Part shown: in pieces, positions 44,428 to 53,774 of the stretch
How the letters are laid out: each line of letters begins with the position of its first letter
How positions within the stretch are numbered: position 1 is the first letter of the stretch
Source of the DNA: Methylomonas sp. EFPC3
GTDB lineage: Bacteria; Pseudomonadota; Gammaproteobacteria; Methylococcales; Methylomonadaceae
Length of the DNA: 64,000 bases
NCBI RefSeq assembly: GCF_029643245.1
Contig: NZ_CP116398.1
Span: 3,038,001-3,102,000 of the forward strand
Direction of reading: 5' to 3'
Program-made: the position numbers and the translations under genes
The notes under the pieces: model-generated
The model's database searches: none
What the model was told of the DNA's origin: nothing
Seen by the model: the letters and a program-made list of their open reading frames with translations, nothing else

Positions 44428-46080
44428 ATGACGCATCAAACCAACCACAGCAGACGGCGGTTTTTGCAAACTTCGGCAGCGGGAGCGGCGTTCGCGGCGC
44501 TGCCTGGATTGTCGGCGGCGACCGGCAGCAGCCTGCTGCGCAAAGCCACGCCGGGATTTAATGCCGATGTCGAAATCGAGTTTTCCGCGCAAACATCGCA
44601 AGTACGCGTTTTTGCAGACGGCCCGGCCACCCGGGTACAAACCTACAGCGCCTCGCTTTTAAACGGGCCGGCGAGCACATTGCGGACAGTGCCGGACAAT
44701 TATCTCGGCCCGATCCTAAACTTGCAGCAGGGCCAGAAGGTACGGATATTTTTCAATAACCGCCTGCAGGAACCGTCCATCATTCATTGGCACGGTCTGC
44801 ATGTGCCGCAGCACAGCGACGGCCACCCGATGTATTCGATACAGCCCGGTGAGCAATACGTTTACGAATTCGAAGTACTGAATCGGGCAGGCACCAGTTT
44901 GTACCATTCGCACGCCCACGACTTGACCGCCGAACAAGTTTATCGCGGTTTAGCCGGCTTGATCGTGGTCAACGATGCCGACGAAGCCAAGCTCGATTTG
45001 CCGCGCGGCGAATTCGATCTGCCGCTTGTCATTCAAGACCGGCGTTTCGACGAGCGAAACCAATTGCAATATCTGCAGGCGATGCCGGAGCGGATGATGG
45101 GCTTTTTGGGCGACACGATATTGGTCAACGGCAAACCGCAGGCCGAATTCAACGTCAAATCCCGCGCATACCGGTTTCGTGCCGTCAACGGCTCCAATTC
45201 CAGAATCTACAAACTTGGTTGGGACGACGGCACGCCATTGACAGCGATCGGTACCGATGCCGGATTGCTGGCGCAGCCGGAAACCCGGCCCTACATCATG
45301 CTGGCTCCGGGCGAGCGGGTCGATTTGTGGCTGGATTTCAGCGGCAGAGCCGTTGGCACGCGCTTGACCCTAAACAGCCTGGCCTATTCCGGCGCCTTGC
45401 CGGGGATGCATGGCGGCATGGGCATGATGCATGGCAAGTTGGCGCAGGGCGCGAAATTTCCGATCGCGGCGTTCAAGGTCAGCGAAAAAGTTGCCGACTC
45501 GCCGAAGTTGCCGAAAACCCTGGTGCCGTTGCAGCGCCTAAGCGAAGCTAATGTCGACAACCGGGACAACCCGATTCCGATAGCTTTGTCGATTCGCCAT
45601 ATGCGGCCGCTATTGAACGGACTTTCGTTCTCGATGGACAGGGTCATGGATTACGAGAAAGTGGCGCTGGGCTCGATCAAAAAAATCAGAATCTTCCACG
45701 ACCATGGTGGCGCGGAGGGCCAACACAGCGGCGGTATGGGCATGGGCCGGATGGGCGGCATGCGCGGCGGCGCGGAATCGGACCGCAGGGGCATGGGCGG
45801 AATGGGGGGCATGATGATGGAAATGGCCCATCCGATACACCTGCATGGTCAGCAGTACCAGATCCTGTCCCGCAACAGTGCCAATACCAAAGCCGCAGAC
45901 TATGCAACGGTGAAAGACGGGTTTATCGATTCGGGCTGGAAGGATACGGTATTGGTGATGCCGGGAGAAGAGGTGAACATCATCAAGCCGTTCCAGGATT
46001 ACAAGGGCTTATTCCTGTATCACTGCCACAATCTGGAGCACGAAGACTTGGGCATGATGCGCCAATATTACATCGGCTGA
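44428..46080 (+). CDS. Multicopper oxidase with Tat signal and Met-rich segment
   Basis: The 550-residue product begins with a twin-arginine signal (SRRRFLQTSAAG). Its copper ligands are in three cupredoxin domains: HWHG near residue 119, HSHAH near 158, HPIHLHG near 469, and HCHNLEHED near 531, giving type 1 and trinuclear sites as in CueO/CopA. A methionine- and glycine-rich insert (MHGGMGMMHG; GGMGMGRMGGMRGG) lies between, as in CueO, and suggests Cu(I) binding. Folded export and a role in copper tolerance are likely. GGGGGAGAGG precedes the ATG. Confidence 0.93.
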   Translation: MTHQTNHSRRRFLQTSAAGAAFAALPGLSAATGSSLLRKATPGFNADVEIEFSAQTSQVRVFADGPATRVQTYSASLLNGPASTLRTVPDNYLGPILNLQQGQKVRIFFNNRLQEPSIIHWHGLHVPQHSDGHPMYSIQPGEQYVYEFEVLNRAGTSLYHSHAHDLTAEQVYRGLAGLIVVNDADEAKLDLPRGEFDLPLVIQDRRFDERNQLQYLQAMPERMMGFLGDTILVNGKPQAEFNVKSRAYRFRAVNGSNSRIYKLGWDDGTPLTAIGTDAGLLAQPETRPYIMLAPGERVDLWLDFSGRAVGTRLTLNSLAYSGALPGMHGGMGMMHGKLAQGAKFPIAAFKVSEKVADSPKLPKTLVPLQRLSEANVDNRDNPIPIALSIRHMRPLLNGLSFSMDRVMDYEKVALGSIKKIRIFHDHGGAEGQHSGGMGMGRMGGMRGGAESDRRGMGGMGGMMMEMAHPIHLHGQQYQILSRNSANTKAADYATVKDGFIDSGWKDTVLVMPGEEVNIIKPFQDYKGLFLYHCHNLEHEDLGMMRQYYIG

Positions 46081-46088
46081 AAACAAAA

Positions 46089-46119
46089 CGCCGGTGCCGA
46101 GACAAGCTCGACACCGGCG
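46089..46119 (-). terminator. Terminator between the convergent multicopper oxidase genes
   Basis: An eight-base stem (CGCCGGTG / CACCGGCG) with an inner CGAG/CTCG stem lies between the two genes. On the minus strand the next bases are TTTTGTTTT, a good U tract, so it mainly serves the minus-strand oxidase gene. On the plus strand the tail is TGTGTT, weaker. Confidence 0.8.
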
Positions 46120-46140
46120 TGTGTTAGCGGCTAGTACGGA

Positions 46141-47868
46141 TTACTTTTTCCCGAATAAATCCAGGATACGTTGCCGATTGGCAAAACCGACATAAGCCAA
46201 ACCGCCTAAAATCAGACCGGTAACCAATTGGCCGAAAAATGACGATTGTTCCGCGGACGCCGGTTGCCCAGCGGCATCGGTTTTAGCCGGTGCAGGCGGA
46301 GGCGGAACGAATGCGGCTTGCTTTTTGTTGGAAATGTCCGGTAAACCCAGGCTTTTCCAGGCATCGTAATCCTGCCAAGCGGGGAATTTGCCTTGCCAGA
46401 ATTCCTTGGTGAAATAAGGCGCCAAGCTCATGCCGTGAACTTTGGGGATGCCGCGCTCATCCATGTAGCCTTTGTAAACCACCAAGCTAATGTCGCCACC
46501 TTCGCCTATACCGTTGGTGGTGAACGATTTCTCGACATGGTCGTGAAACATCCAGACGCCTTGGCCGAAACTATTCAAGCCGTCGTCGACGCCGCTAAGT
46601 TCCAGATCGAGTCGCTGTGCCGGCACCATGCCATGCACGTCGCGCTTGATATAAGAAGAGGGGCCGTTATCGACGCCGTCGTAATGCGTCACCATCGGTT
46701 TATGGCCGTGGATATGCAACGCGAACTCTTCCTCGTGGCCGTTCAGGACGCGAATTTTGACCTTTTTATTCTCTTCCATCAGGATCAACGATTCGCGTAA
46801 AGTGTACGGGAACGAGCGGCCGTTGAGCATGAAGTAATCCGGCTTGGCTTCGGTGATATCGTATTCCTGATTCATGCGCCGGGCGATAATCCGCGGATCG
46901 TTAGCAGAGCGCACCATTTCGTGCAGCTCCTTGTCCGCGGACTGGTAGTGCAGATCGTATTCGCCCGCGTATTTTTCCTTGACCGCTACCGATGGATGGC
47001 GGACTTGGCCGGCACCGACGTTAAACACCTGGACCCAGTTATTCGGGCGGTTTTCTTCCACCACAAAAATACCTTGCAACCCCATCGGAATATGCGTGTG
47101 GGGCTGAACATGGCAATGGTAATACATCGTGCCCGGCTGACGGGGTTTGATGACATAGGTTTTGCTTTGGCCCGGCATCACGTCCATTTGCCCGGTCTGG
47201 CCGACGCCGTCGTTGCCTTCGCCGCCATGGTCCATGTAAGGATGGTCGATACCGTGCAAATGAATCGAATGCGGGAAGTAATGGCTGTTTTCCAACACAA
47301 TCCAAACGATGTCACCTTGCTCTACGCGGATTACCGGCGACGGTGCGCGTAATAGTGGATTTGCCACCGGTTCGTAAAGGCTCAGAGTCGACATGTCACG
47401 GGTTTTGGGCGCATAAACCCAGAACGTGGGCTGAATGCCGGGGGCAATGTCGAAAGTCGTAGTCGGTTCCTTCATGTCCGGCGAATGGCCGTTGAGCTCG
47501 GCGATTTCCAGCTTGATGATGTAATGGTCCGGATCGCCGTCGCCGTCCATGTCGTTGCTGACGGTGATCGCATCGGCGGCCAACTGGGTTTCCATCAGGG
47601 TCGCCATGGAAATATTGTTGGTACCTTTTACAAACGCAGCGATCTCGGCAGGGTTGTCCGGATTGCACATCCGCGACTCCTGAATTTCCACACCGTCGAT
47701 CACTTGCGCCTCGCGCCATTTCGGATCGGTAAATTCTGAACAAAACTCTTCTGCCGCCCCCAATTTGACGTTAGTACTTGCCGGTAGCTTGTCCGCCGCC
47801 GCCAAAACCCAGTGCGAACCGGACAGCAACATCGCGCCACACAGCATGGGGATAACCTTTTTATGCAT
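46141..47868 (-). CDS. Multicopper oxidase with type 1 ligands in the first cupredoxin domain and a C-terminal membrane anchor
   Basis: From the ATG at 47868 (GAGG upstream) the product is 575 residues. A signal peptide ends VLAA. Copper motifs are HSIHLHG, MYYHCHVQPHTHIPMG, ALHIHGHKP and VWMFHDHVEKSFTTNG. The cysteine-containing HCH motif, with the likely axial methionine, sits in the first domain and the last domain has HDH without cysteine. This recalls two-domain laccases and nitrite reductases rather than CueO. After a proline-rich stretch there is one membrane helix (LVTGLILGGLAYVGFA) and a basic end, so it is probably anchored in the membrane facing the periplasm. Confidence 0.88.
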   Translation of the reverse strand: MHKKVIPMLCGAMLLSGSHWVLAAADKLPASTNVKLGAAEEFCSEFTDPKWREAQVIDGVEIQESRMCNPDNPAEIAAFVKGTNNISMATLMETQLAADAITVSNDMDGDGDPDHYIIKLEIAELNGHSPDMKEPTTTFDIAPGIQPTFWVYAPKTRDMSTLSLYEPVANPLLRAPSPVIRVEQGDIVWIVLENSHYFPHSIHLHGIDHPYMDHGGEGNDGVGQTGQMDVMPGQSKTYVIKPRQPGTMYYHCHVQPHTHIPMGLQGIFVVEENRPNNWVQVFNVGAGQVRHPSVAVKEKYAGEYDLHYQSADKELHEMVRSANDPRIIARRMNQEYDITEAKPDYFMLNGRSFPYTLRESLILMEENKKVKIRVLNGHEEEFALHIHGHKPMVTHYDGVDNGPSSYIKRDVHGMVPAQRLDLELSGVDDGLNSFGQGVWMFHDHVEKSFTTNGIGEGGDISLVVYKGYMDERGIPKVHGMSLAPYFTKEFWQGKFPAWQDYDAWKSLGLPDISNKKQAAFVPPPPAPAKTDAAGQPASAEQSSFFGQLVTGLILGGLAYVGFANRQRILDLFGKK

Positions 47869-48125
47869 ACAAAACCTCATAAAACAGACAAATTAGCGGA
47901 TAGCTCGACAGGGCATCCGAACATCAGAAAAAGCGCGATACTGTAACCAGAACCCATGGGTAAAGTACAGAAATTATTTAACAATTTTGCCGCCGAGGCG
48001 GCTCGGTTCGCCGGCCGAGAAAACCTTGCAATCGGGCGAAGCAGCTATGCCTTATAATTCCATAACCGGCGCTTTTTGCTAATCGTCGGACAAAATATTT
48101 GCCCGTTAATTCAGCACGCGACATT

Positions 48126-49826
48126 ATGCCCAGCCTCCGACTCCTGCTTTGTTTGATCCTAATTTTATCAGTTCACGGCGGCTATGCCTGGCTCAGTAAC
48201 CGCCCGCAGGATGCCGGCACCGACGTTCCGGCCGGCAAGTTGATGAGTCTGTCGTTTGCGCCGTTCCGTGAAGGCTTCAATCCGTTGCTGGCAAAGTTTC
48301 CGCTGCCCGAACACGTCGATGAGGATTTGCGTTTATTGGCGGATAAAACCGAAACCATCCGCACCTATTCCAGTCTGGGCGGCATGCAACCCACGCCCGA
48401 ATTGGCGCGGAAATACGGTTTGCAGATGATTCAGGGTTGTTGGATCGATGCGATTTATCTCGACAACCAACGGGAAATGGAAGCCTTGATCAAATCAGCG
48501 AACGCGAATCCCGATGTCGTGAAACGGGTCATCGTCGGCAATGAAGTTTTGTTGCGCGGCGAAATGGATGTCGATCGGCTGATCGGTTACATCCGCGCCG
48601 TGAAGCAGGCGGTCAAGCAACCGGTGTCTTATGCCGACGTCTGGTCTATGTATATGAAGCATCCGCAACTGATCAACGAGGTCGATTTCATCACCATTCA
48701 TATTCTGCCCTATTGGGAGGACGAGCCGATCTCGGTGGAAAATGCGACGCAACATTTGGAGAAAATCGTCAAACAAGTGGAAGACGAAGCGCGCGGCATC
48801 GCCCCCGGCAAACCGATTCTGATCGGCGAGTCCGGCTGGCCCAGTGCCGGTCGCCAGCGCGGTCTGGCAGTACCGAGCGTGGTCAACGAAGCCAAGTTCA
48901 TCCGCGGCATGATCCAGGTCGCCCAGCGCCATAATTTCGATTACAACATTGTCGAAGCCTTCAATCAGCCCTGGAAAAGCGAGTTGGAAGGCGTGGTCGG
49001 CGCTAACTGGGGCCTGTTCTCGGCTTCCCGCAAACCGGTATTTCCGTTAACCGGGCCGGTGCTGGAAACGCCGAACTGGACATGGCGCTTGGCGGCGGCC
49101 ACATTGCTTAGCTTGGCGGTGGTTGGAGTCTTTTTTAACAAGCTGCAAGCCTTGCCTTGGCGGGGGATGCTGCTGGTTTTGGCGACGATTCAGACCTTCA
49201 GCGCCTGTTTGGTCACGCTGGCCGATTTCCTTTGGTATACCAGCTACAGCGACTGGCAAAGGTTATACACCTTATTAATAGTGGTGGCCAACGCGGCAAT
49301 GGCCGGGTTGTTGCTTGGCCGGGTGCAGCAGATCCTGGCCGGCCGCCCCGGATCGCTGGAGCTGGCAAAGGCATTGCGGACAGGATACTTACTGTTTGTC
49401 GGCTTGGCGCTGTACAAAACTTACGGCCTGGCAGTCAATGGCCGTTATCTGAGCTTCCCGATCGAACAGTTTTCGGTTCCGGTTTCCGGCTTGGTCGCGC
49501 TAATCGTGTCCCGATGGTTGGGACCTGGGAAATCCAACGGCGGCTTGCTGGCGTTCGATCAGTTGATAGGCTGGGAATCAGGCCTCAAACATAGCCGTGT
49601 CGTCGCCTACTTGCTGTGTTTCGCAATTGCCGGAATGGTGGTCGGCGAAAGCCTGGCATTTATGGTGGGCCGGGATTTCATCCAGGCTCATCCGGGCATC
49701 GCCGAAGGTTTGCCGGTCGCGCTAAGTTACACGCTGAACAACCGGCAATTAGCGACTTGGCTGGTTTATCTGGCGGTGCTGTCGTTACCGTTTTGGTTCG
49801 GCAAACCGCAGAACGCTGATCGCTAA
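48126..49826 (+). CDS. Glycoside hydrolase family 17-like protein with C-terminal membrane domain
   Basis: The product is about 566 residues. An N-terminal signal anchor precedes a GH17-type TIM barrel (about residues 40-320) with the acid/base region VGNEVLLRGE and nucleophile region LIGESGWPSAGR. About seven membrane helices follow (about 330-560). GH17 enzymes act on beta-1,3-glucans as hydrolases or transglycosylases; with the membrane domain this could modify or make a periplasmic glucan. The ATG at 48126 is preferred over a TTG at 48099. It is monocistronic by layout. Confidence 0.85.
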   Translation: MPSLRLLLCLILILSVHGGYAWLSNRPQDAGTDVPAGKLMSLSFAPFREGFNPLLAKFPLPEHVDEDLRLLADKTETIRTYSSLGGMQPTPELARKYGLQMIQGCWIDAIYLDNQREMEALIKSANANPDVVKRVIVGNEVLLRGEMDVDRLIGYIRAVKQAVKQPVSYADVWSMYMKHPQLINEVDFITIHILPYWEDEPISVENATQHLEKIVKQVEDEARGIAPGKPILIGESGWPSAGRQRGLAVPSVVNEAKFIRGMIQVAQRHNFDYNIVEAFNQPWKSELEGVVGANWGLFSASRKPVFPLTGPVLETPNWTWRLAAATLLSLAVVGVFFNKLQALPWRGMLLVLATIQTFSACLVTLADFLWYTSYSDWQRLYTLLIVVANAAMAGLLLGRVQQILAGRPGSLELAKALRTGYLLFVGLALYKTYGLAVNGRYLSFPIEQFSVPVSGLVALIVSRWLGPGKSNGGLLAFDQLIGWESGLKHSRVVAYLLCFAIAGMVVGESLAFMVGRDFIQAHPGIAEGLPVALSYTLNNRQLATWLVYLAVLSLPFWFGKPQNADR

Positions 49827-49963
49827 TGCTAGACACTACGGCCGCCGAAACCGTGCCCTCGGCGCGATGTTTTCCAAGCCTCAATATCGAGCGACAGTTT
49901 GCCGCGCGGCAATTTGTCACATTCTCAAATCCCTAGCCCGCCAGTAAACTATATGCAACTCTT

Positions 49964-50002
49964 ATGTATGCGCTCCCTCTCCTAAAGGGTAAAGAGTTTT
50001 AA
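49964..50002 (+). other. Possible 12-codon leader ORF before the HExxH gene
   Basis: An ATG at 49964 opens a short frame that ends with TAA at 50000-50002, 12 bases before a terminator-like hairpin. A second short frame begins at 49953. Leader peptides followed by a terminator can make an attenuator, but the codons show no strong bias beyond leucine and no ribosome site is obvious. Confidence 0.25.
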
Positions 50003-50014
50003 TATCCTTCCTCA

Positions 50015-50041
50015 ATGCGGCCTTGCGCCGCATCTTTTTTT
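50015..50041 (+). terminator. Terminator-like hairpin 16 bases before the HExxH gene
   Basis: A seven-base stem (ATGCGGC / GCCGCAT) with a five-base loop is followed by C and about eight T residues. Its position directly upstream of a start codon suggests transcriptional attenuation, or the end of a short RNA transcribed from the 49.8-50.0 kb gap. Confidence 0.75.
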
Positions 50042-50057
50042 GGACGAGGTTGTCATT

Positions 50058-50741
50058 ATGGAAAGAAACTACCATTCTTCGACGTCCACTTTCGTGCATC
50101 CGGACGAATTGGACTTACGCACCGCTTTTCACGAAGCCGGCCACGCAGCGGCCATTTACCTTGGCAACCGGCAAAAGCAATTACCTCCCGTGTTTTTCGA
50201 AATCCATGTCCAACGCCCCGGAGCGGGTAAAGACCAGTTTTTTGCCAAAGTGGTGGACGGTAATCTGATCCAAAACCTGCCGATCGCAGTCGTCGAAAGT
50301 TTTTCAATACTTGCAGAACATCAACAGCACAGTTGCCAAAGAGCTTACGAAGCCGATGTCGTGAATCTGCTGGCCGGCCCGTTAGCCGAAGCCAAATACG
50401 TGGCAATCCGCGACGACGAGGTGTTCAATCTCAACCTGATTAATTTCAACGCGCTGCACAACTACGGCGGATACAGCGATTTGGAAACCGCCTCAAGCTA
50501 TTTGGAGCACTTCATTTCCTCCAGGGCCGAGCGCGAAAAGAAAATGCAGGAATTACTGGCCGAAGCCTTCCGGATTATCGACGATCGCCGGCATTGGAAA
50601 TGCATTTTGAATTTGGCCCACTACATTTTGGACAGCCAGCAAGAAGTGATTTCCTGCGACCAAGCAATTACCGTGTTCGATCGCTGTATGGCCGCTACCC
50701 GGCCTTACCGTTCCGCCCGCTACCCTTTCTTTTTCAACTAA
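50058..50741 (+). CDS. Small cytoplasmic HExxH (M41-like) zinc protease candidate
   Basis: From the ATG at 50058 (GAGG upstream) the product is 227 residues with no signal or membrane segment. Near residue 25 it has TAFHEAGHAAAIYL, the zinc motif HEAGH typical of FtsH-type M41 peptidases, and about 95 residues later VNLLAGPLAEAKYV, like the AGRxAE helix of that family. A downstream acidic ligand is plausible in GGYSDLETA, similar to the SDL of FtsH. It therefore looks like a peptidase domain without the AAA motor. Function is unknown. Confidence 0.7.
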   Translation: MERNYHSSTSTFVHPDELDLRTAFHEAGHAAAIYLGNRQKQLPPVFFEIHVQRPGAGKDQFFAKVVDGNLIQNLPIAVVESFSILAEHQQHSCQRAYEADVVNLLAGPLAEAKYVAIRDDEVFNLNLINFNALHNYGGYSDLETASSYLEHFISSRAEREKKMQELLAEAFRIIDDRRHWKCILNLAHYILDSQQEVISCDQAITVFDRCMAATRPYRSARYPFFFN

Positions 50742-50799
50742 TCCCGCCTTGCCGCCCGGCAATTACGTTAGATAGCGCAGGCGGGCGCTTGCCGCGCCC

Positions 50800-52113
50800 C
50801 TAGCCGAGATCGTCGGTGAATAAAGTACAACGGTTTCGCCCCTGTTGTTTGGAGCGGTACAACGCTTGGTCGGCTCGAACGAAAACGTCTTCGTGCTGGT
50901 CGCCTTCCTTGAATTCGCTGACGCCGCAACTCAAGGTTAAATTGATTTCCTCGCCGTTGGAATGAAATCCGGAATGCTGCACAATACTGCGAATGCTGTC
51001 TGCGACTTCCAGGGCTTGGTCTTCAGGGGTGCTGGGCATCAGCATCACAAACTCTTCGCCGCCGTATCGGGCGACGAAATCGGTTTCCCGACAGTTGCTT
51101 GACAATAATTGACCGACCAAAGCCAAAGTCTTGTCGCCGGCTTTGTGGCCGTAATTGTCATTAATCTGCTTGAAATGGTCGATATCCCAAATCACCAACG
51201 CCAACGACTCCTTGTAGCGCTTCCAGCGATTCGTTTCCATTTCCACTCTGTTGTTGTAAGCCAACCGGTTGGGCAACCCGGTCAGCGAATCGCACATTGC
51301 TTTGTCGTGCTCGATTTTCAACTTGGTGCGCAAAGTCTCGGTTTCGGTTTCCAAGGCCTGCAATTTTTGCGTCATGATCTCGATTTCCTGCTGCGCTTCG
51401 AGCTGGCGCAAGTCTTCCATCTGCTTGTGTTCGAGCAATTGTTCCAGTAAGCGGTCGAGGTGCTCGCTGGTGTGGGTTTTCAACTCGGCCAGTCCTTGCG
51501 CCGATTGTGCAGAGTCCTTCAAATCACCGACCTGCCGCGAAATTCTTTCGCTCAGGTCGTTGCGATTGTCCATCGACAATTTGTTGGCTTTGCTGGCGGT
51601 TTCGGCCTGTTGCTCGATTTCGCCCAGTTGATCGGTCAAGTCGGCCAGAAACAGATCAAGATCCTTTTTCTCGGAAGCTCCGTAGTCCTTGATGTTCAAC
51701 AACAACTCGATCGCCGAGTCGATTACGCGTTTATACGCTTGCCCGGTTTGTCTGGCGTGGACGCGTTGCCGGAGCAGCGTAGTCTGCTGCTGAAATCTCC
51801 GCGGCACCTCGGCTTCGCCTAACAATTCCTCCAGGCGTTGAAACACATAGTCATGCTGGGCAGCGGCCGCGCTATCGCTTCCGGGCGCGTCCTTGGCTTG
51901 CTTGGATATTTGCAACAACGTTCTCGACACGGCTTGCAGCTCCTGCAACAAGTCATGCAAATTTGCGCCGCTGCGCAATCTAGCGCCGATCGTCACCAGA
52001 TGCGGCTCCAGCAATTTGTGGCTGCCCTGGCTGAAAATCAAAAGCTGGATCACCAACTTATACAGAAATTTTTCGATATCGAACGGGGCGGAATAAGGAG
52101 ACTGAATCGCCAT
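50800..52113 (-). CDS. Diguanylate cyclase with helical N-terminal domain
   Basis: The 437-residue product has an N-terminal helical region of about 250 residues that ends in a long coiled coil, then a GGDEF domain (DSLTGLPNRLAYNNRVEME). The active site is GGEEF, preceded by the RxxD inhibitory site (RETD), so it should make c-di-GMP with product feedback. No membrane segment is seen. It is a paralogue of the gene just upstream, sharing ESLALVIWDIDHFKQIND-type and RYGGEEFVML stretches; they lie 12 bases apart and form an operon. Confidence 0.92.
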   Translation of the reverse strand: MAIQSPYSAPFDIEKFLYKLVIQLLIFSQGSHKLLEPHLVTIGARLRSGANLHDLLQELQAVSRTLLQISKQAKDAPGSDSAAAAQHDYVFQRLEELLGEAEVPRRFQQQTTLLRQRVHARQTGQAYKRVIDSAIELLLNIKDYGASEKKDLDLFLADLTDQLGEIEQQAETASKANKLSMDNRNDLSERISRQVGDLKDSAQSAQGLAELKTHTSEHLDRLLEQLLEHKQMEDLRQLEAQQEIEIMTQKLQALETETETLRTKLKIEHDKAMCDSLTGLPNRLAYNNRVEMETNRWKRYKESLALVIWDIDHFKQINDNYGHKAGDKTLALVGQLLSSNCRETDFVARYGGEEFVMLMPSTPEDQALEVADSIRSIVQHSGFHSNGEEINLTLSCGVSEFKEGDQHEDVFVRADQALYRSKQQGRNRCTLFTDDLG

Positions 52114-52125
52114 CGTACAATCGCT

Positions 52126-53664
52126 CTAAACCACGACGCAACGATTCCGACCGGAATGCTTGGCCTGGTACAAGCCGGCATCGGCACGTTCGAATAAAGC
52201 CTCGGTGCTATCGCCTTCCCGGTACTGACTCAAGCCGCCGGACAGGGTAATGTTCACTTTGTTGCCATTGGCGTTGAAACTGCAGCCTTGTACCGTATTA
52301 CGCAGTTTTTCGGCGACTTGCAGTCCGGCCGCGGCATTGGTGTCAGGCAATAACATGACGAATTCTTCGCCGCCGAAACGGGAAACGAAGTCGGTTTGCC
52401 GGCAATGTTCGGTCAATAACTTGGCGATAATGACTAACGCCTTATCTCCGGACTTATGGCCGTAAGTGTCGTTGATAGCCTTGAACAAATCCACATCCCA
52501 GACGATCATCGTCAGCGGCGACTTGTGCCGCTTGCAACGCGCGATTTCGTCGGCGAGCCGGTCTTCGAAAGCCAGTCGATTCGGCAAACCCGTCAATGGA
52601 TCGCGGGTTGCCCGCTGCTGGGCGACATCCAGTCGCGAACGCAATTCGCCGGATTCGGTTTCCATTTCTTTCAATTTATTTGCCAAGGCCTGCATTTCTT
52701 GACTCACCCGATCGCGTTCCTGTTGTTCCCGGCGATTGTGTTCCTGAATTTGCTCGCTGATGGTACTGAGCCGGCTGCTGACGACTTGCTTGAGCGGTTC
52801 CAATTGGGTGGCATTTTCGGCCTTTTCCTTCAATTCCTGAATCTGTTCGGATACGGTGCGATCCAACAGGTTACGTTTTTTCAAACTGTTTTCGGCAGCC
52901 AAGTTGACGCCGGTGGCTCTGATGCCAAGCTCCGTCAACTGTTCGGTTAACGCGGCCAGAAATACCGCCATTTCGCGCTGCTCGGCTTCCAGATGGTTTT
53001 TTATCGACAGCAACAGACTGATGGTATCGTCGAACACCCGACCCAAAGGCTGCCGTTCGTTCTGGATCCGCTGTTTCAGTTGCTCGGCATCCGCCGCGAA
53101 AAACGACGGGATCTCGGCATTGTCCAGCAAGCGTATCAACTGAATGTGGATCGCATCGACATCGATGTCGCCGGCCGGCAGCTCTATACCGAGAGCCGGC
53201 AGCGCCTGAGCTTTGTTTTCGGCTTCGATCAGTTCCAACAGCGCCAAGAACAATCCTTGGTTGTTATTAAACCGGCGGTTTTCGTAATCGTCGCGAACGT
53301 GGTCGAAGCGAAGTTGCAACGGCGGGTATTGTTTGCCGAGAAATTCGAATAACAAGCCGGCATCGGCAAAATTGGTTTCCGCCGAATCTTCCAATTTGGC
53401 CAACGCGGCCGAGAAGGCAGCCAATTCGTGTTGTAGCTGTTGGCTTTGCAGACCGCTTTTCAACAAATTGCGGATCCGGTTCAAATGCGGGTCTAACTGC
53501 CGGTTGAGCCCTTTCACCGCTAACGCAAAACGGACGATGGTTTTGCAGAGTAATTCTTCGTTGGCTTTGAACTGCTTTTCGCTTTGTTCCTGCTCATCCA
53601 AAAGCCGGAGATATTTCTCCTTCCACTTTTCCGGCCCTTCTTCCTTGTTTTTGAAAAAAACCAT
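52126..53664 (-). CDS. Diguanylate cyclase with long coiled-coil N-terminal region
   Basis: From the ATG at 53664 (GGCGGAG upstream) the product is 512 residues; an in-frame ATG at 53718 is less likely. About 350 helical residues precede the GGDEF domain (DPLTGLPNRLAFEDRLADE) with active site GGEEF and RxxD site RQTD. The N-terminal part is related to that of the downstream cyclase, with blocks such as VFDDTISLLLSIKNHLEAEQ against VIDSAIELLLNIKDYGASEK. The input is unknown; the domain may mediate dimerisation or partner binding. No transmembrane helix is apparent. Confidence 0.9.
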   Translation of the reverse strand: MVFFKNKEEGPEKWKEKYLRLLDEQEQSEKQFKANEELLCKTIVRFALAVKGLNRQLDPHLNRIRNLLKSGLQSQQLQHELAAFSAALAKLEDSAETNFADAGLLFEFLGKQYPPLQLRFDHVRDDYENRRFNNNQGLFLALLELIEAENKAQALPALGIELPAGDIDVDAIHIQLIRLLDNAEIPSFFAADAEQLKQRIQNERQPLGRVFDDTISLLLSIKNHLEAEQREMAVFLAALTEQLTELGIRATGVNLAAENSLKKRNLLDRTVSEQIQELKEKAENATQLEPLKQVVSSRLSTISEQIQEHNRREQQERDRVSQEMQALANKLKEMETESGELRSRLDVAQQRATRDPLTGLPNRLAFEDRLADEIARCKRHKSPLTMIVWDVDLFKAINDTYGHKSGDKALVIIAKLLTEHCRQTDFVSRFGGEEFVMLLPDTNAAAGLQVAEKLRNTVQGCSFNANGNKVNITLSGGLSQYREGDSTEALFERADAGLYQAKHSGRNRCVVV

Positions 53665-53774
53665 GAACTCCGCCTCAATATCGAAACTTTCATCGGGCCA
53701 AGTATAGCCTATGGCCAAAATTGCGACGGACGGCTTCCGCGTCCCTGCCGGAAGCTGCCAAGGCTGTTGCAGCC

